This document shows positions 39,283 through 48,479 of a stretch of 64,000 nucleotides of DNA, in pieces. The position numbers and the translations under genes are program-made. The stretch's first letter is position 1. The number at the start of each line of letters is the position of its first letter. The DNA is from Aerococcus sp. (GTDB lineage Bacteria; Bacillota; Bacilli; Lactobacillales; Aerococcaceae): positions 62,001 through 126,000 of the forward strand of contig JALEMJ010000004.1 of the NCBI GenBank assembly GCA_022768285.1. The letters are read 5' to 3'. The notes beneath the pieces were generated by a model. That model worked only from the letters and a program-made list of their open reading frames with translations, was not told the origin of the DNA and did not search any database.

Positions 39283-39306
39283 GGGAGCTGTTGAGCTCCT
39301 TTTTTC
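39283..39306 (+). terminator. Rho-independent terminator after the S1 protein gene
   Basis: GGAGCT-GTTG-AGCTCC followed by seven T. Confidence 0.9.
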
Positions 39307-39342
39307 ATTAGCTTCGGATAGCTTGAAATGGAAGGATGTAGT

Positions 39343-40692
39343 ATGGGTACATTACCTGACAGCGCAAAACTCACTGAGCGTTTGCACCAACGATTGCTTG
39401 ACTATGGGGTGGACATGAACGGCGGCATACTCCTGGCAGTATCGGGCGGTGTCGATTCGATGTGCTTATTGGCACTCTTTACGGCGCTGCGCGATGCCGG
39501 GAAATTGACGTTCGATGTGATGCATATTAATCACCAATTGCGCGAAGATGCCGCGCGAGACCAGCAATTAGTCATCGATTACTGCGAAGCGCATGATATT
39601 GACTTGGCGGTGCGGATCTGGCGCCACGGTTCTATTACTTCGGGAATAGAAGCGCAGGCTCGTGATTTTCGATATGCGAATTTTGCGGAATACCTCCATT
39701 CCCACCATTATCGCTATTTGATGACGGCACATCATCTCGAGGATGTGAGTGAAACCTTGTTTATGCGCCTGATTCAAGGGCATGGTGTTCAGTCAGTGCA
39801 GAGCATTCGGCCACTGACAAGACTTTATAATTACCCGGCAGCGACGGTCGTGCGTCCGCTGATCGATATTACCAAAGCCGATCTGTACGCATTAGCGAAG
39901 AAATGGGCGATTCCCTACCGTGAAGATTCGAGTAATTCCGATTCTACGTTTACGCGCAATCGCATTCGCAATCATTGGCTCAAAGCACTGGAAACGGAAG
40001 ATCCCAAGGTGGTAACACATCTGTTTGATTTTGCTCGGGAATTGCAGGCAACGGTGACGCTCGCCGATCAGCAGCTCGAGGCTCTAGCTACGGATGCATT
40101 TACGATGATAGACCACAAGCACTGGCTGATCGATCGCCGCGCATTGCCCGACTTAACCGCGGATGTCTGGGAGCAGCTATTGATGCATTGTCTCTATCAG
40201 ATTGATAGTGAAGCTTTTCAATCGTTTGGTCGCAATGGGCGCCGTGCGTTAGCTGATTTTATACTGAGCGATACACCACAAGGAGAGTGGTCGTTGCCAG
40301 GGGATTATGTGTTGCGTAAAGAATACCAAGCGCTCATTATCAGCCGCTTAATGAGTGATAGCGACAGACCATCTACCCCTTCACCCAGTGTATCGAAAAC
40401 AACGACAGGGACAGATGCGTTCCCAATCCCAGCAGAGTACACTGCTGAGCCGTTGCGCATCCGTCAGCGCCAAGCGGGAGACCGGGTGCGTTTAGCGGAT
40501 GATCATCATCAAAAGGTGACACGTTTCTTAGTTAATCATAAGATTCCACAGCCTGTTCGCGATCGCCTATGGGTGGTGGTTGTGGGGACGTCAGAAGTCC
40601 TCGGATTGGTCGATCCGAACGATCTCACGGTTCTCTACGCATATCAGTCAGCGAATAGCCACGCATCAGTGTATTGGCACCTCGATAATTAA
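39343..40692 (+). CDS. tilS: tRNA(Ile) lysidine synthetase
   Basis: Converts C34 of the CAU-anticodon tRNA(Ile) to lysidine using lysine and ATP, an essential step for reading AUA. 449 residues from ATG 39343, chosen over an ATG 15 bases upstream because a GGAAGGA site fits it. N-type ATP pyrophosphatase loop LAVSGGVDSMCLLAL; HINHQLREDA; TAHHLEDVSETLFMRL; IPYREDSSNSD; the C-terminal domain with RQAGDRVRL. hpt follows as usual. Confidence 0.95.
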   Translation: MGTLPDSAKLTERLHQRLLDYGVDMNGGILLAVSGGVDSMCLLALFTALRDAGKLTFDVMHINHQLREDAARDQQLVIDYCEAHDIDLAVRIWRHGSITSGIEAQARDFRYANFAEYLHSHHYRYLMTAHHLEDVSETLFMRLIQGHGVQSVQSIRPLTRLYNYPAATVVRPLIDITKADLYALAKKWAIPYREDSSNSDSTFTRNRIRNHWLKALETEDPKVVTHLFDFARELQATVTLADQQLEALATDAFTMIDHKHWLIDRRALPDLTADVWEQLLMHCLYQIDSEAFQSFGRNGRRALADFILSDTPQGEWSLPGDYVLRKEYQALIISRLMSDSDRPSTPSPSVSKTTTGTDAFPIPAEYTAEPLRIRQRQAGDRVRLADDHHQKVTRFLVNHKIPQPVRDRLWVVVVGTSEVLGLVDPNDLTVLYAYQSANSHASVYWHLDN

Positions 40693-40702
40693 GCGAAAAA
40701 AG

Positions 40703-40730
40703 ATGACATTTAGGTATAATTTGATAAAAT
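40703..40730 (+). promoter_or_regulatory. Possible promoter for hpt
   Basis: ATGACA, 16 bp, TAAAAT; a TATAAT (40715-40720) inside the spacer is an alternative -10. Confidence 0.45.
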
Positions 40731-40768
40731 GAGAACGTATTTTCTACGAAGAAAGTGGAGGAGCAAAA

Positions 40769-41314
40769 ATGAGAACCCCTGAAAATCCGGATATTGAACG
40801 TATATTGATTGATGAGGACGAAATCCATGAAGCTGTCGCTAAATTGGGTAAAGAATTAACGACATATTATAAAGATAAAAATCCATTGGTTGTCGGGATA
40901 TTGAAAGGTTCCGTGCACTTCATGAGTGACCTCGTGCGCGAAATGCACTGCCCACTGGAAATGGAATTTATGTCAGTATCCAGTTACGGGGGTAGCATGG
41001 AATCATCGGGACACGTGAAAATCTTAAAAGATCTCGACGTCTCCGTTAAAGATCGCCACGTCCTATTCGTGGAAGATATTATCGACACAGGTCAAACGAT
41101 CGATCGCCTGCGCGAATTATTTGAATACCGCGAAGCAGCATCGGTGCACGTTACCGCACTGTTGAACAAAAAGGAACATCGCCAAACAGGCTATACACCG
41201 GATTGGGTCGGTATCGAAATTCCAGATGAATTCGTTGTCGGCTATGGGATGGATTACGATCAGAAATACCGCGGTTTGCCTTATATCGGCGTATTGAAAC
41301 CGGAAGCTGTTTAG
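40769..41314 (+). CDS. hpt: Hypoxanthine-guanine phosphoribosyltransferase
   Basis: Purine salvage enzyme joining PRPP to hypoxanthine or guanine. 181 residues. The PRPP loop is VLFVEDIIDTGQT (near 96-108); GILKGSVHFMSDLVR binds pyrophosphate; MSVSSYGGSMESSG is the flexible loop; the purine pocket is VGIEIPDEFVVGYGMDYDQKYR. GTGGAGG precedes the ATG. The tilS-hpt-ftsH order is conserved in Firmicutes. Confidence 0.97.
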   Translation: MRTPENPDIERILIDEDEIHEAVAKLGKELTTYYKDKNPLVVGILKGSVHFMSDLVREMHCPLEMEFMSVSSYGGSMESSGHVKILKDLDVSVKDRHVLFVEDIIDTGQTIDRLRELFEYREAASVHVTALLNKKEHRQTGYTPDWVGIEIPDEFVVGYGMDYDQKYRGLPYIGVLKPEAV

Positions 41315-41348
41315 GTGTTTGCCACCTTAATAGAATAATCACGTTTAT

Positions 41349-41374
41349 CGGTAATGAATGTGTTATAATTACCG
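41349..41374. promoter_or_regulatory. ftsH promoter bracketed by a perfect inverted repeat
   Basis: TGTTATAAT (41361-41369) is a perfect extended -10. CGGTAAT (41349-41355) and ATTACCG (41368-41374) are perfect 7-bp arms with a 12-base spacer that enclose it. This is not the CtsR or CIRCE sequence. A repressor here would block ftsH initiation. Confidence 0.55.
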
Positions 41375-41436
41375 CTACGAGTGTTTTTTCGAATGAACGT
41401 TTCAATGAAATGATTGTATAGAAATGGAGCAGTTGA

Positions 41437-43644
41437 ATGCAGAGAGGAAATCAGCCGAAACGACCGAATAGTTTCCTTAAGAGCGGCCTCTTATGGGTGT
41501 TAGTGTTCTTTGCTTTACTCGCTATCGTCAACATGTTCACGGGCACAAATTCAGGATCGCAGCGTGAGCTAACGCAATCTGAATTTGTCCAACAGTTGCG
41601 CGATGGTAAAGTCAAAGAATTCGAAATGCAACCTAAAGCTGGGACTTTTGAGGTTACAGGAACGTATAAAGCAACAGATAATAAGGAACAGGATAATCAG
41701 GAAGGCGTTACGATTTTCGATAATCGGACCTCCGATCGCCCGGATGGCTTCATTGTTGATGTATTGCCGAATGATGGCACCATTAATCAGATTACCGAAG
41801 CTGCTGATGCGACAGGTACACACGTTAAAGCCCTCGAAGAAAGTCAAGCAGGCGTGTGGGTCAGCTTGTTATTTAGTGCCCTGCCAATCCTATTATTCAT
41901 CTTCTTGATGTATGCGATGACTAGTCAGATGCAGGGACGCGGACCAGGCAACCCAATGCAAGTGGGCAAATCTAAGGCTAAAGATCGCGCCAAAGAATCG
42001 AAAGTACGCTTTTCCGATGTTGCGGGCGCCGATGAAGAGAAACAGGAATTAGTCGAAGTTGTTGACTTCTTGAAGAATCCTGGGAAATACCATGAACTCG
42101 GTGCGCGCGTACCGAAGGGGATTCTGCTCGAAGGCCCTCCGGGAACTGGTAAAACATTGCTTGCTAAGGCAGTGGCCGGAGAAGCCGGTGTGCCATTCTA
42201 TTCAATGAGCGGGTCTGAATTCGTGGAAATGTTCGTCGGTGTCGGCGCGAGTCGTGTTCGTGACTTGTTCGATACAGCAAAGAAAAATGCGCCAGCCATT
42301 ATCTTTATCGATGAAATCGATGCGGTCGGCCGTAAACGTGGTAATTCCATGGGCGGTGGCCACGATGAACGTGAACAAACATTGAACCAGTTGCTCGTTG
42401 AATTAGATGGTTTCGAAGAAAAAGATAACGTCATCGTGATTGCAGCGACGAACCGTTCTGATGTGTTGGATGATGCTTTGCTGCGCCCAGGACGTTTCGA
42501 CCGTCAGATCTTGATCGGGCGTCCGGATGTCAAAGGGCGTGAGGCAATCTTGAAAGTTCACGCACGCAACAAAAACTTAGCTGACGATGTTGACTTAAAA
42601 ATTGTCGCACAACAGACGCCAGGATTTACCGGTGCGGAACTTGAAAACGTGCTGAATGAAGCTGCGTTGGTAGCGGCGCGTTTAGACAAGAAGACGATTA
42701 GCATGATCGATGTCGATGAAGCACAGGATCGTGTCATCGCTGGTCCGGCTAAACCGAGTCGCCAAGTTAACCAAAAAGAACGTCGTATTACCGCGTTCCA
42801 CGAAGCTGGTCACTCCATCTGTGGGTTGGTCTTGAGTGAAGCACGTGTCGTTCATAAAGTAACGATAGTGCCACGTGGGAAAGCCGGCGGATATAATATT
42901 ATGTTGCCGCGCGAAGATCAGAATATGTACTCAGCAAAAGAATTAGATGAACAGATCATCGGTTTACTCGGTGGGCGTGCCGCTGAAATGGTATTCTTCA
43001 ACTCCGCAACAACAGGGGCATCTAACGACTTTGAACAGGCAACGGCTATTGCTCGCCAGATGATTACTGAATATGGAATGAGTGAAGAACTCGGTCCTAT
43101 CAGTTATGAAGGTAGCCACGGGATGCGCGGCGCTAATCCGTACGCAGACAAATCTTACTCAGCGGAAACAGCTGCGAAGATTGATGAAGTGCTACGCAAT
43201 AAGATGAACAAATTATTGGATCGTGCGATGGAAATTGTGAGAGATCACAAAGAGCAGGTAACCGTTATTGCGGAGGCATTGCTCGAACGCGAAACCTTGA
43301 ACGAAAAAGAAATTCGTAGCTTATATACGACGGGTGAATTACCGGAAGATGACGAAACTGCTGAAATGTCGGAAGGTAATCCATCTTCTTATGAAGAAGC
43401 GAAAAAGAAAATGCAACGCCAGGCGCGTGAACGTCAGGAAAAGGCACAGACGGATGACGATGACACCTCATCGCGGTCATTTGATGAGGAAAACTCGCAT
43501 TCAGAAGCTAATGAGGAGTCAGCAGAATCATCAACGTCGCAGCGCCCGACGCATGAGCAGCGGGTTAAATCACACAGCGATCGTCCGCTGAATGATGATA
43601 TTGATCAGACGCAAGATATTGATGAACATGATGATCGCGATTAA
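41437..43644 (+). CDS. ftsH: ATP-dependent zinc metalloprotease FtsH
   Basis: Membrane AAA+ protease degrading damaged membrane proteins and regulators. 735 residues. Two membrane spans ([16 protein letters not shown] and [20 protein letters not shown]) bracket an extracytoplasmic domain; then Walker [14 protein letters not shown], Walker [12 protein letters not shown], second region of homology [20 protein letters not shown], zinc site HEAGH. The last ~90 residues are acidic, His/Asp-rich and disordered, ending in DDRD, longer than the E. coli tail but common in lactic acid bacteria. Confidence 0.97.
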   Translation: MQRGNQPKRPNSFLKSGLLWVLVFFALLAIVNMFTGTNSGSQRELTQSEFVQQLRDGKVKEFEMQPKAGTFEVTGTYKATDNKEQDNQEGVTIFDNRTSDRPDGFIVDVLPNDGTINQITEAADATGTHVKALEESQAGVWVSLLFSALPILLFIFLMYAMTSQMQGRGPGNPMQVGKSKAKDRAKESKVRFSDVAGADEEKQELVEVVDFLKNPGKYHELGARVPKGILLEGPPGTGKTLLAKAVAGEAGVPFYSMSGSEFVEMFVGVGASRVRDLFDTAKKNAPAIIFIDEIDAVGRKRGNSMGGGHDEREQTLNQLLVELDGFEEKDNVIVIAATNRSDVLDDALLRPGRFDRQILIGRPDVKGREAILKVHARNKNLADDVDLKIVAQQTPGFTGAELENVLNEAALVAARLDKKTISMIDVDEAQDRVIAGPAKPSRQVNQKERRITAFHEAGHSICGLVLSEARVVHKVTIVPRGKAGGYNIMLPREDQNMYSAKELDEQIIGLLGGRAAEMVFFNSATTGASNDFEQATAIARQMITEYGMSEELGPISYEGSHGMRGANPYADKSYSAETAAKIDEVLRNKMNKLLDRAMEIVRDHKEQVTVIAEALLERETLNEKEIRSLYTTGELPEDDETAEMSEGNPSSYEEAKKKMQRQARERQEKAQTDDDDTSSRSFDEENSHSEANEESAESSTSQRPTHEQRVKSHSDRPLNDDIDQTQDIDEHDDRD

Positions 43645-43660
43645 GGCGAGTCAGAGAAGA

Positions 43661-43687
43661 GGGATCGGTAAGCCGATCTCTTTTTTT
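43661..43687 (+). terminator. Rho-independent terminator after ftsH
   Basis: GATCGG-TAAG-CCGATC stem followed by TCTTTTTTT. Confidence 0.9.
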
Positions 43688-43716
43688 ATAGCGTAAGGAT
43701 TCGCGGTAAATCACGC

Positions 43717-43745
43717 TTGCCATTTGAAACAGATTTTTAGATAAT
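43717..43745 (+). promoter_or_regulatory. Promoter for hslO-dusB-lysS
   Basis: TTGCCA, 17 bp, GATAAT, 36 bases before hslO. The three genes follow with gaps of ~21 bases and no terminator, so they form one unit. Confidence 0.65.
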
Positions 43746-43780
43746 GGAAAGGTATATGCAAAGGAAACGAGGGAAGTTGA

Positions 43781-44650
43781 GTGACAGACAGCTTATTGAG
43801 AGCATTAGCATTTGATGATCAAATCCGCGTGATGGCGATCGATGCGACCGATACAGTGCGTGAAGCGCAGGAGCGCCATGATACGTGGGCAAATGCGAGT
43901 GCCGCGCTGGGACGTACATTGATCGGTACGCTGTTTTTAGCAGCAACAATTGGGGAAGATGATCTGCTAACTGTGCGCATTGCCGGTAATGGCCCATTAG
44001 GACAGATTTTAGCAACGGCTAATGGTAAACATGAAGTAAAAGGCTATGTGGTTAAACCACATGTCGAATTACCATTGAATGAACAGGGGAAGATCGATGT
44101 GCGCGGTGCAGTCGGCACAGAAGGAACATTCACCGTAACGAAAAATCTTGGTATGGCGCAACCATTTAGTGGTCAGGTACCGATTGTCTCCGGAGAGATT
44201 GCGGAAGATTTTACCTATTATTTAGCACAATCAGAGCAAATTCCCTCTGCAATGGGACTCGGCGTGCTGGTGGATAAAGATGAATCGATCAAACAAGCTG
44301 GTGGCTGGATGGTTCAAGTGCTACCTGGTGCTGATGATCACGTGATCGATGCCTTGGAGCAACAAATTCAGACACTGCCACCGGTGACCACCATGTTGAA
44401 TGCGGGAATGACGACAGAAGATATTGTAGACGCTATTGCTGGTCCTGATCACTACCGTGTGCTGGCGGAGGAACCTGTCGCTTTTCATTGTGATTGTTCC
44501 AAGGAACGCTTCCGCAACGGCCTAGCATCGATTCAACCCGAAGAAATTGAAGCGATGATTGCAGAAGATCATGGAGCTGAAGTTATCTGTCAGTTCTGTG
44601 GTAAAAAATATCACTTTAGCGAAGACGAGTTAAAAGCAATAATTGCCTAA
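43781..44650 (+). CDS. hslO: Redox-regulated chaperone Hsp33
   Basis: A 289-residue holdase activated by oxidation. The zinc-binding cysteines near the C-terminus are intact: HCDCSKERF and ICQFCGKKYHF (CxC and CxxC); oxidation releases zinc and unfolds the linker. The N-terminal domain has TRTLIG-like ALGRTLIGTLFLAATI and GNGPLGQILATANG. Start is GTG with GAGGGA upstream. In Bacillus, coaX lies between ftsH and hslO; it is absent here. Confidence 0.95.
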   Translation: MTDSLLRALAFDDQIRVMAIDATDTVREAQERHDTWANASAALGRTLIGTLFLAATIGEDDLLTVRIAGNGPLGQILATANGKHEVKGYVVKPHVELPLNEQGKIDVRGAVGTEGTFTVTKNLGMAQPFSGQVPIVSGEIAEDFTYYLAQSEQIPSAMGLGVLVDKDESIKQAGGWMVQVLPGADDHVIDALEQQIQTLPPVTTMLNAGMTTEDIVDAIAGPDHYRVLAEEPVAFHCDCSKERFRNGLASIQPEEIEAMIAEDHGAEVICQFCGKKYHFSEDELKAIIA

Positions 44651-44671
44651 GCAGTCAGGAGGTCGTATATC

Positions 44672-45670
44672 GTGATAAAGATTGGTGATATTGAAATAAC
44701 AAATCCGATCGCCGTGGCCCCAATGGCAGGTGTGTCGAACGTGGCGTTTCGAACAATGGTTAAACAGCAGGGCGCTGGTTTAGTTGTCTGTGAAATGATT
44801 TCCGATCAAGGCATCCACTATCGCAACAAAAAGACACTCGAAATGCTCAAAATTGAAGACAGTGAGTGGCCGTTGTCACTACAGATTTTTGGCGGCAATG
44901 TCGATACATTAGCTGAAGCTGCTGAATTTGTAGAGAAAAACACCAAAGCAGCTATCATCGATATCAACATGGGGTGCCCTGTGAATAAAATCGTCAAGAG
45001 TGGCGCGGGATCTAAAATATTATTAGATCCAGAAAAAGTCTATCAGCATGTCAAAGCAGTCGTGGAAGCAACCGGTTTGCCGGTCACTGTGAAGATGCGG
45101 ATCGGCTGGGACAGCGACCACATTTTCGCTGAAGAAAATGCCTTGGCTGCAGAGTCCGCAGGCGCCAAAATGATCGCCATGCATGGACGTACACGTGAAC
45201 AGATGTATGAAGGCAAAGCGGATTGGGATATTCTTGATCGTGTCGGGCAGAAACTGACCGTGCCGTTTTATGGGAATGGTGACATCCGGACACCTGAAGA
45301 AGCAAAATATGCACTCGATAACTACCATGTCGATGGCGTGATGATCGGTCGCGGTAGCCTTGGAAACCCGTGGCAGATTCAACGCATGGTTCATTATGTT
45401 GAAACGGGTGAACTTTTACCTGAAAAGAAAGGCTCCGAGCGTATTCTGGCGGCGATTGATCATCTGGAACGGCTAGAAGACCTACGTGGCAGTGATCACG
45501 CTGCAAATGAATTTCGGAGCATGGTCAGTTATTACCTCAAGGGCATCCCGCGCGGCACGAAAGTCAAAGTGGCCTGCATGGAGAGCGAAACCGTTGAAGA
45601 CACGCGCGATATTTTGAAGAATTTTTATGACAAAACAGTCGAACGCGAAGCAAAAGTAGCCAATCGATAA
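44672..45670 (+). CDS. dusB: tRNA dihydrouridine synthase DusB
   Basis: FMN- and NADPH-dependent enzyme that reduces uridine to dihydrouridine in the tRNA D-loop. 332 residues, TIM barrel plus helical tail. VAPMAGVSNVAFR, DINMGCPVNKIVKSGAGS with the catalytic cysteine, TVKMRIGWD, HGRTREQMYEGKADW and GNGDI are all present. Start is GTG after AGGAGG. hslO-dusB-lysS order as in other lactic acid bacteria. Confidence 0.95.
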   Translation: MIKIGDIEITNPIAVAPMAGVSNVAFRTMVKQQGAGLVVCEMISDQGIHYRNKKTLEMLKIEDSEWPLSLQIFGGNVDTLAEAAEFVEKNTKAAIIDINMGCPVNKIVKSGAGSKILLDPEKVYQHVKAVVEATGLPVTVKMRIGWDSDHIFAEENALAAESAGAKMIAMHGRTREQMYEGKADWDILDRVGQKLTVPFYGNGDIRTPEEAKYALDNYHVDGVMIGRGSLGNPWQIQRMVHYVETGELLPEKKGSERILAAIDHLERLEDLRGSDHAANEFRSMVSYYLKGIPRGTKVKVACMESETVEDTRDILKNFYDKTVEREAKVANR

Positions 45671-45691
45671 AACACTTACGGGAGGATAGGA

Positions 45692-47191
45692 ATGGCAAAA
45701 GATAATGAATTAAATGACCAAATGCAAGTGCGCCGCGATAAGGTTGAAATGCTGAAAGAAAATGGCTATCAACCGTATGCGAGTGCAGATGCATTCAAAC
45801 CAGAACAACATTTTCAAGAATTACAAGACGAATACAAAGATGATGATAAAGAAACCCTCGAAACTAAGGGCGTCAAGGTCAAAGTCGCCGGCCGTTTGAT
45901 GAGCAAGCGAGGCAAAGGCAAAGTCGGCTTTGGTGATTTACAGGATTCAACCGGACGTATTCAGCTCTATATCCGTCGCGACGAAGTTGGTGAAGACGAT
46001 TACCGTGCGATTTGGAAGAAAGCCGATCTCGGGGACATCATCGGCATCGAGGGTGAAGTCATGCGCACGGATATGGGGGAATTGACGGTACGTGCTGAAC
46101 GTATCGTCCACTTAACGAAATCGTTGCGCCCACTGCCAAAAGACCACTTTGGTTTGAAAGATCAAGAGATTATTTACCGCGATCGTCAGCTCGATCTCAT
46201 TATGAATCGCGATAGCTATGATGTGTTTGTTAAACGTTCAAAAATCATCACCGCTGTACGTGAATTTTTAAATCAGAATGACTATCTCGAAGTTGAAACC
46301 CCAGTGCTACATAATTTAGCCGGTGGGGCATCCGCACGTCCGTTCATTACCCACCACAATGCGTTGGATATGGACTTGTACTTGCGTATTGCGCTCGAGT
46401 TGCACCTTAAACGCCTCGTCGTCGGGGGAATGGAACGCGTCTACGAAATTGGGCGCGTATTCCGCAACGAAGGTATCGACCACACACATAATCCAGAATT
46501 CACTGAGCTCGAAGTGTACACGGCGTACTACACCATGTATGATGTCATGGATTTGGTACAGCACATGTTCCAATACGTTGCTGATAAAGTGAACGACGGG
46601 AATCGTACGGTTGTTTATGACGGTAAAGAGATCCACTTAGATGGCGAATGGCCACGTGTTCACATGGTCGATGCGATCAAAGCGGAAACAGGCGTTGATT
46701 TCTGGCCAGAGATGAGTGATGAAGAGGCGCGCGCATTGGCTGAGAAACACCACGTGCCTTACAAAGAAACCGATACTTATGGTCATATTGTCAACAACTT
46801 CTTCGAAGAATTTGTCGAAGACACGTTGGAACAGCCGACCTTCATTTACGGTCATCCAAAGGCAATTTCGCCGCTTGCTCGTGGAAACGAGGAAGATACT
46901 CGATTCACTGACCGTTTTGAATTCTTTGTTGCGGGGCATGAATATGGCAATGCATTTACGGAACTTTCTGACCCGATCGATCAGCGCGAACGTTTCGAGG
47001 CACAGATGGAAGAAAAAGCGAATGGTAATGACGAAGCACAACCACTCGATGAGGAATTCCTGCGGGCACTGGAAGTGGGAATGCCACCGACGGGAGGACT
47101 CGGTATCGGTATCGACCGCATGGTGATGCTCTTTACTGATCGTCAGTCGATCCGCGATGTCTTACTATTCCCAACCATGCGCAACAAATAA
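45692..47191 (+). CDS. lysS: Lysyl-tRNA synthetase, class II
   Basis: Charges tRNA(Lys). 499 residues. N-terminal OB-fold anticodon-binding domain ([20 protein letters not shown]); class II motif 1 ([19 protein letters not shown]), motif 2 ([21 protein letters not shown]) and motif 3 ([12 protein letters not shown]). No T-box leader lies upstream, as expected for a gene transcribed with dusB. Confidence 0.97.
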   Translation: MAKDNELNDQMQVRRDKVEMLKENGYQPYASADAFKPEQHFQELQDEYKDDDKETLETKGVKVKVAGRLMSKRGKGKVGFGDLQDSTGRIQLYIRRDEVGEDDYRAIWKKADLGDIIGIEGEVMRTDMGELTVRAERIVHLTKSLRPLPKDHFGLKDQEIIYRDRQLDLIMNRDSYDVFVKRSKIITAVREFLNQNDYLEVETPVLHNLAGGASARPFITHHNALDMDLYLRIALELHLKRLVVGGMERVYEIGRVFRNEGIDHTHNPEFTELEVYTAYYTMYDVMDLVQHMFQYVADKVNDGNRTVVYDGKEIHLDGEWPRVHMVDAIKAETGVDFWPEMSDEEARALAEKHHVPYKETDTYGHIVNNFFEEFVEDTLEQPTFIYGHPKAISPLARGNEEDTRFTDRFEFFVAGHEYGNAFTELSDPIDQRERFEAQMEEKANGNDEAQPLDEEFLRALEVGMPPTGGLGIGIDRMVMLFTDRQSIRDVLLFPTMRNK

Positions 47192-47210
47192 AATAAAAAT
47201 AGAATTTGAA

Positions 47211-47239
47211 TTGACAGACCAATGGAGAGATGATACTCT
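47211..47239 (+). promoter_or_regulatory. Promoter of the str operon
   Basis: TTGACA, 17 bp, TACTCT, ~218 bases before rpsL. The overlapping GATACT with 15-bp spacing is an alternative -10. Confidence 0.6.
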
Positions 47240-47310
47240 ACATAAGGTGCTTTTTGTATGCAGATTCCTGTATATGATTCATACAGTCGTGCTGACTGAT
47301 ACATAAGCCA

Positions 47311-47404
47311 CAGCTAGTATAAGCTAGCTGGTAGCATTTCATTTCTACAAAAGTCAATGTGGGACGTTCAGTCCCCATTTTTCCAGGTAAAATGACACAC
47401 CTGG
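47311..47404 (+). promoter_or_regulatory. Structured leader of rpsL
   Basis: Three hairpins precede rpsL: CAGCTAG/CTAGCTG (47311-47330), GGGAC/GTCCC followed by CATTTTT (47361-47381, terminator-like) and CCAGGT/ACCTGG (47383-47404). Together with the promoter they fill 47192-47456, which has no gene. A leader of this length suggests attenuation or protein-mediated feedback; this is inference. Confidence 0.5.
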
Positions 47405-47456
47405 CACTGTGGAGCATGAAAATGGCCCAACATAAACGGAAGGAGGAGCAGGTTTA

Positions 47457-47870
47457 ATGCCTACAATTAACCAATTAGTACGCAAACCACGTAAGTCGTC
47501 TCATGCTAAATCAAAATCTCCAGCATTGGGATACGGCTACAACTCAATGAAGAGTAAACCAACACGTTCAAATTCTCCACAAAAACGTGGGGTATGTACC
47601 CGTGTTGGGACAATGACGCCGAAGAAACCGAACTCTGCATTACGTAAATATGCGCGTGTACGTTTGTCAAACTTATTAGAGGTGACAGCTTACATTCCAG
47701 GAATCGGTCACAACTTACAGGAACACAGCGTCGTATTGATTCGTGGTGGTCGTGTGAAAGACTTACCAGGGGTTCGTTACCACATTGTTCGTGGTGCATT
47801 GGATACCGCTGGGGTTGAAGATCGTCAACAAGGCCGTTCAAAATACGGTACGAAGAAACCTAAGAAATAA
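47457..47870 (+). CDS. rpsL: 30S ribosomal protein S12
   Basis: 137 residues. Decoding-centre protein; [32 protein letters not shown] and [20 protein letters not shown] are universal. The positions where streptomycin resistance arises carry lysine ([14 protein letters not shown]), the sensitive form. First gene of rpsL-rpsG-fusA, with GAAGGAGGAG upstream. rpoB-rpoC are not adjacent; lysS is. Confidence 0.98.
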   Translation: MPTINQLVRKPRKSSHAKSKSPALGYGYNSMKSKPTRSNSPQKRGVCTRVGTMTPKKPNSALRKYARVRLSNLLEVTAYIPGIGHNLQEHSVVLIRGGRVKDLPGVRYHIVRGALDTAGVEDRQQGRSKYGTKKPKK

Positions 47871-47912
47871 ATCAATTAAAATAATCATTCCTAAATGAAA
47901 GGAGGAAATTGA

Positions 47913-48383
47913 ATGCCTCGTAAAGGTCATGTCGCTAAGCGTGAAGTGTTGCCAGATCCAATTTATCAATCTGAATTAGTTAGCCGTTTGATCAACCGCT
48001 TAATGTTAGACGGCAAACGCGGAAAAGCAGCAACCATTTTGTACAACGCCTTTGATATCATCAAAGAAGAAACTGGTCGTGCACCAATGGAAGTTTTCCA
48101 AGAAGCAATGGAGAACATTCAACCATTATTGGAGGTTAAAGCTCGCCGTGTCGGTGGTGCGAACTACCAAGTACCAATGGAAGTTCGTCCAGACCGTGGA
48201 CAAACATTAGCCTTACGCTGGTTAGTTACGGCTTCCCGTAACCGTGGCGAAGGTGAGATGGAAGTTCGTTTGAGTCGTGAAATTATCGATGCTTCTAACA
48301 ATACAGGTGCCGCTGTCAAGAAGAAAGAAGACAGCCATCGTATGGCAGAAGCAAATAAGGCTTTCGCTCACTTCCGTTGGTAG
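47913..48383 (+). CDS. rpsG: 30S ribosomal protein S7
   Basis: 156 residues; nucleates assembly of the 30S head and contacts mRNA at the exit site. [20 protein letters not shown] and [18 protein letters not shown] are typical of Bacilli. AAAGGAGGAA site 6 bases before the ATG. In E. coli S7 represses this operon; no matching site was identified here. Confidence 0.98.
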   Translation: MPRKGHVAKREVLPDPIYQSELVSRLINRLMLDGKRGKAATILYNAFDIIKEETGRAPMEVFQEAMENIQPLLEVKARRVGGANYQVPMEVRPDRGQTLALRWLVTASRNRGEGEMEVRLSREIIDASNNTGAAVKKKEDSHRMAEANKAFAHFRW

Positions 48384-48479
48384 GATGCGGCTCACAGTTC
48401 ACTATTGATAACGTGCTGTGGGATAGTCTTAATAGTTGCTTGTAACATTTAATCTTGATAAAAAGGAGTAACTGACAAG

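Noticed and set aside
48384..48479. CACAG/CTGTG hairpin between rpsG and fusA
   Set aside because: Only 5 bp with a long loop and no T tract; not enough to call a regulatory site.
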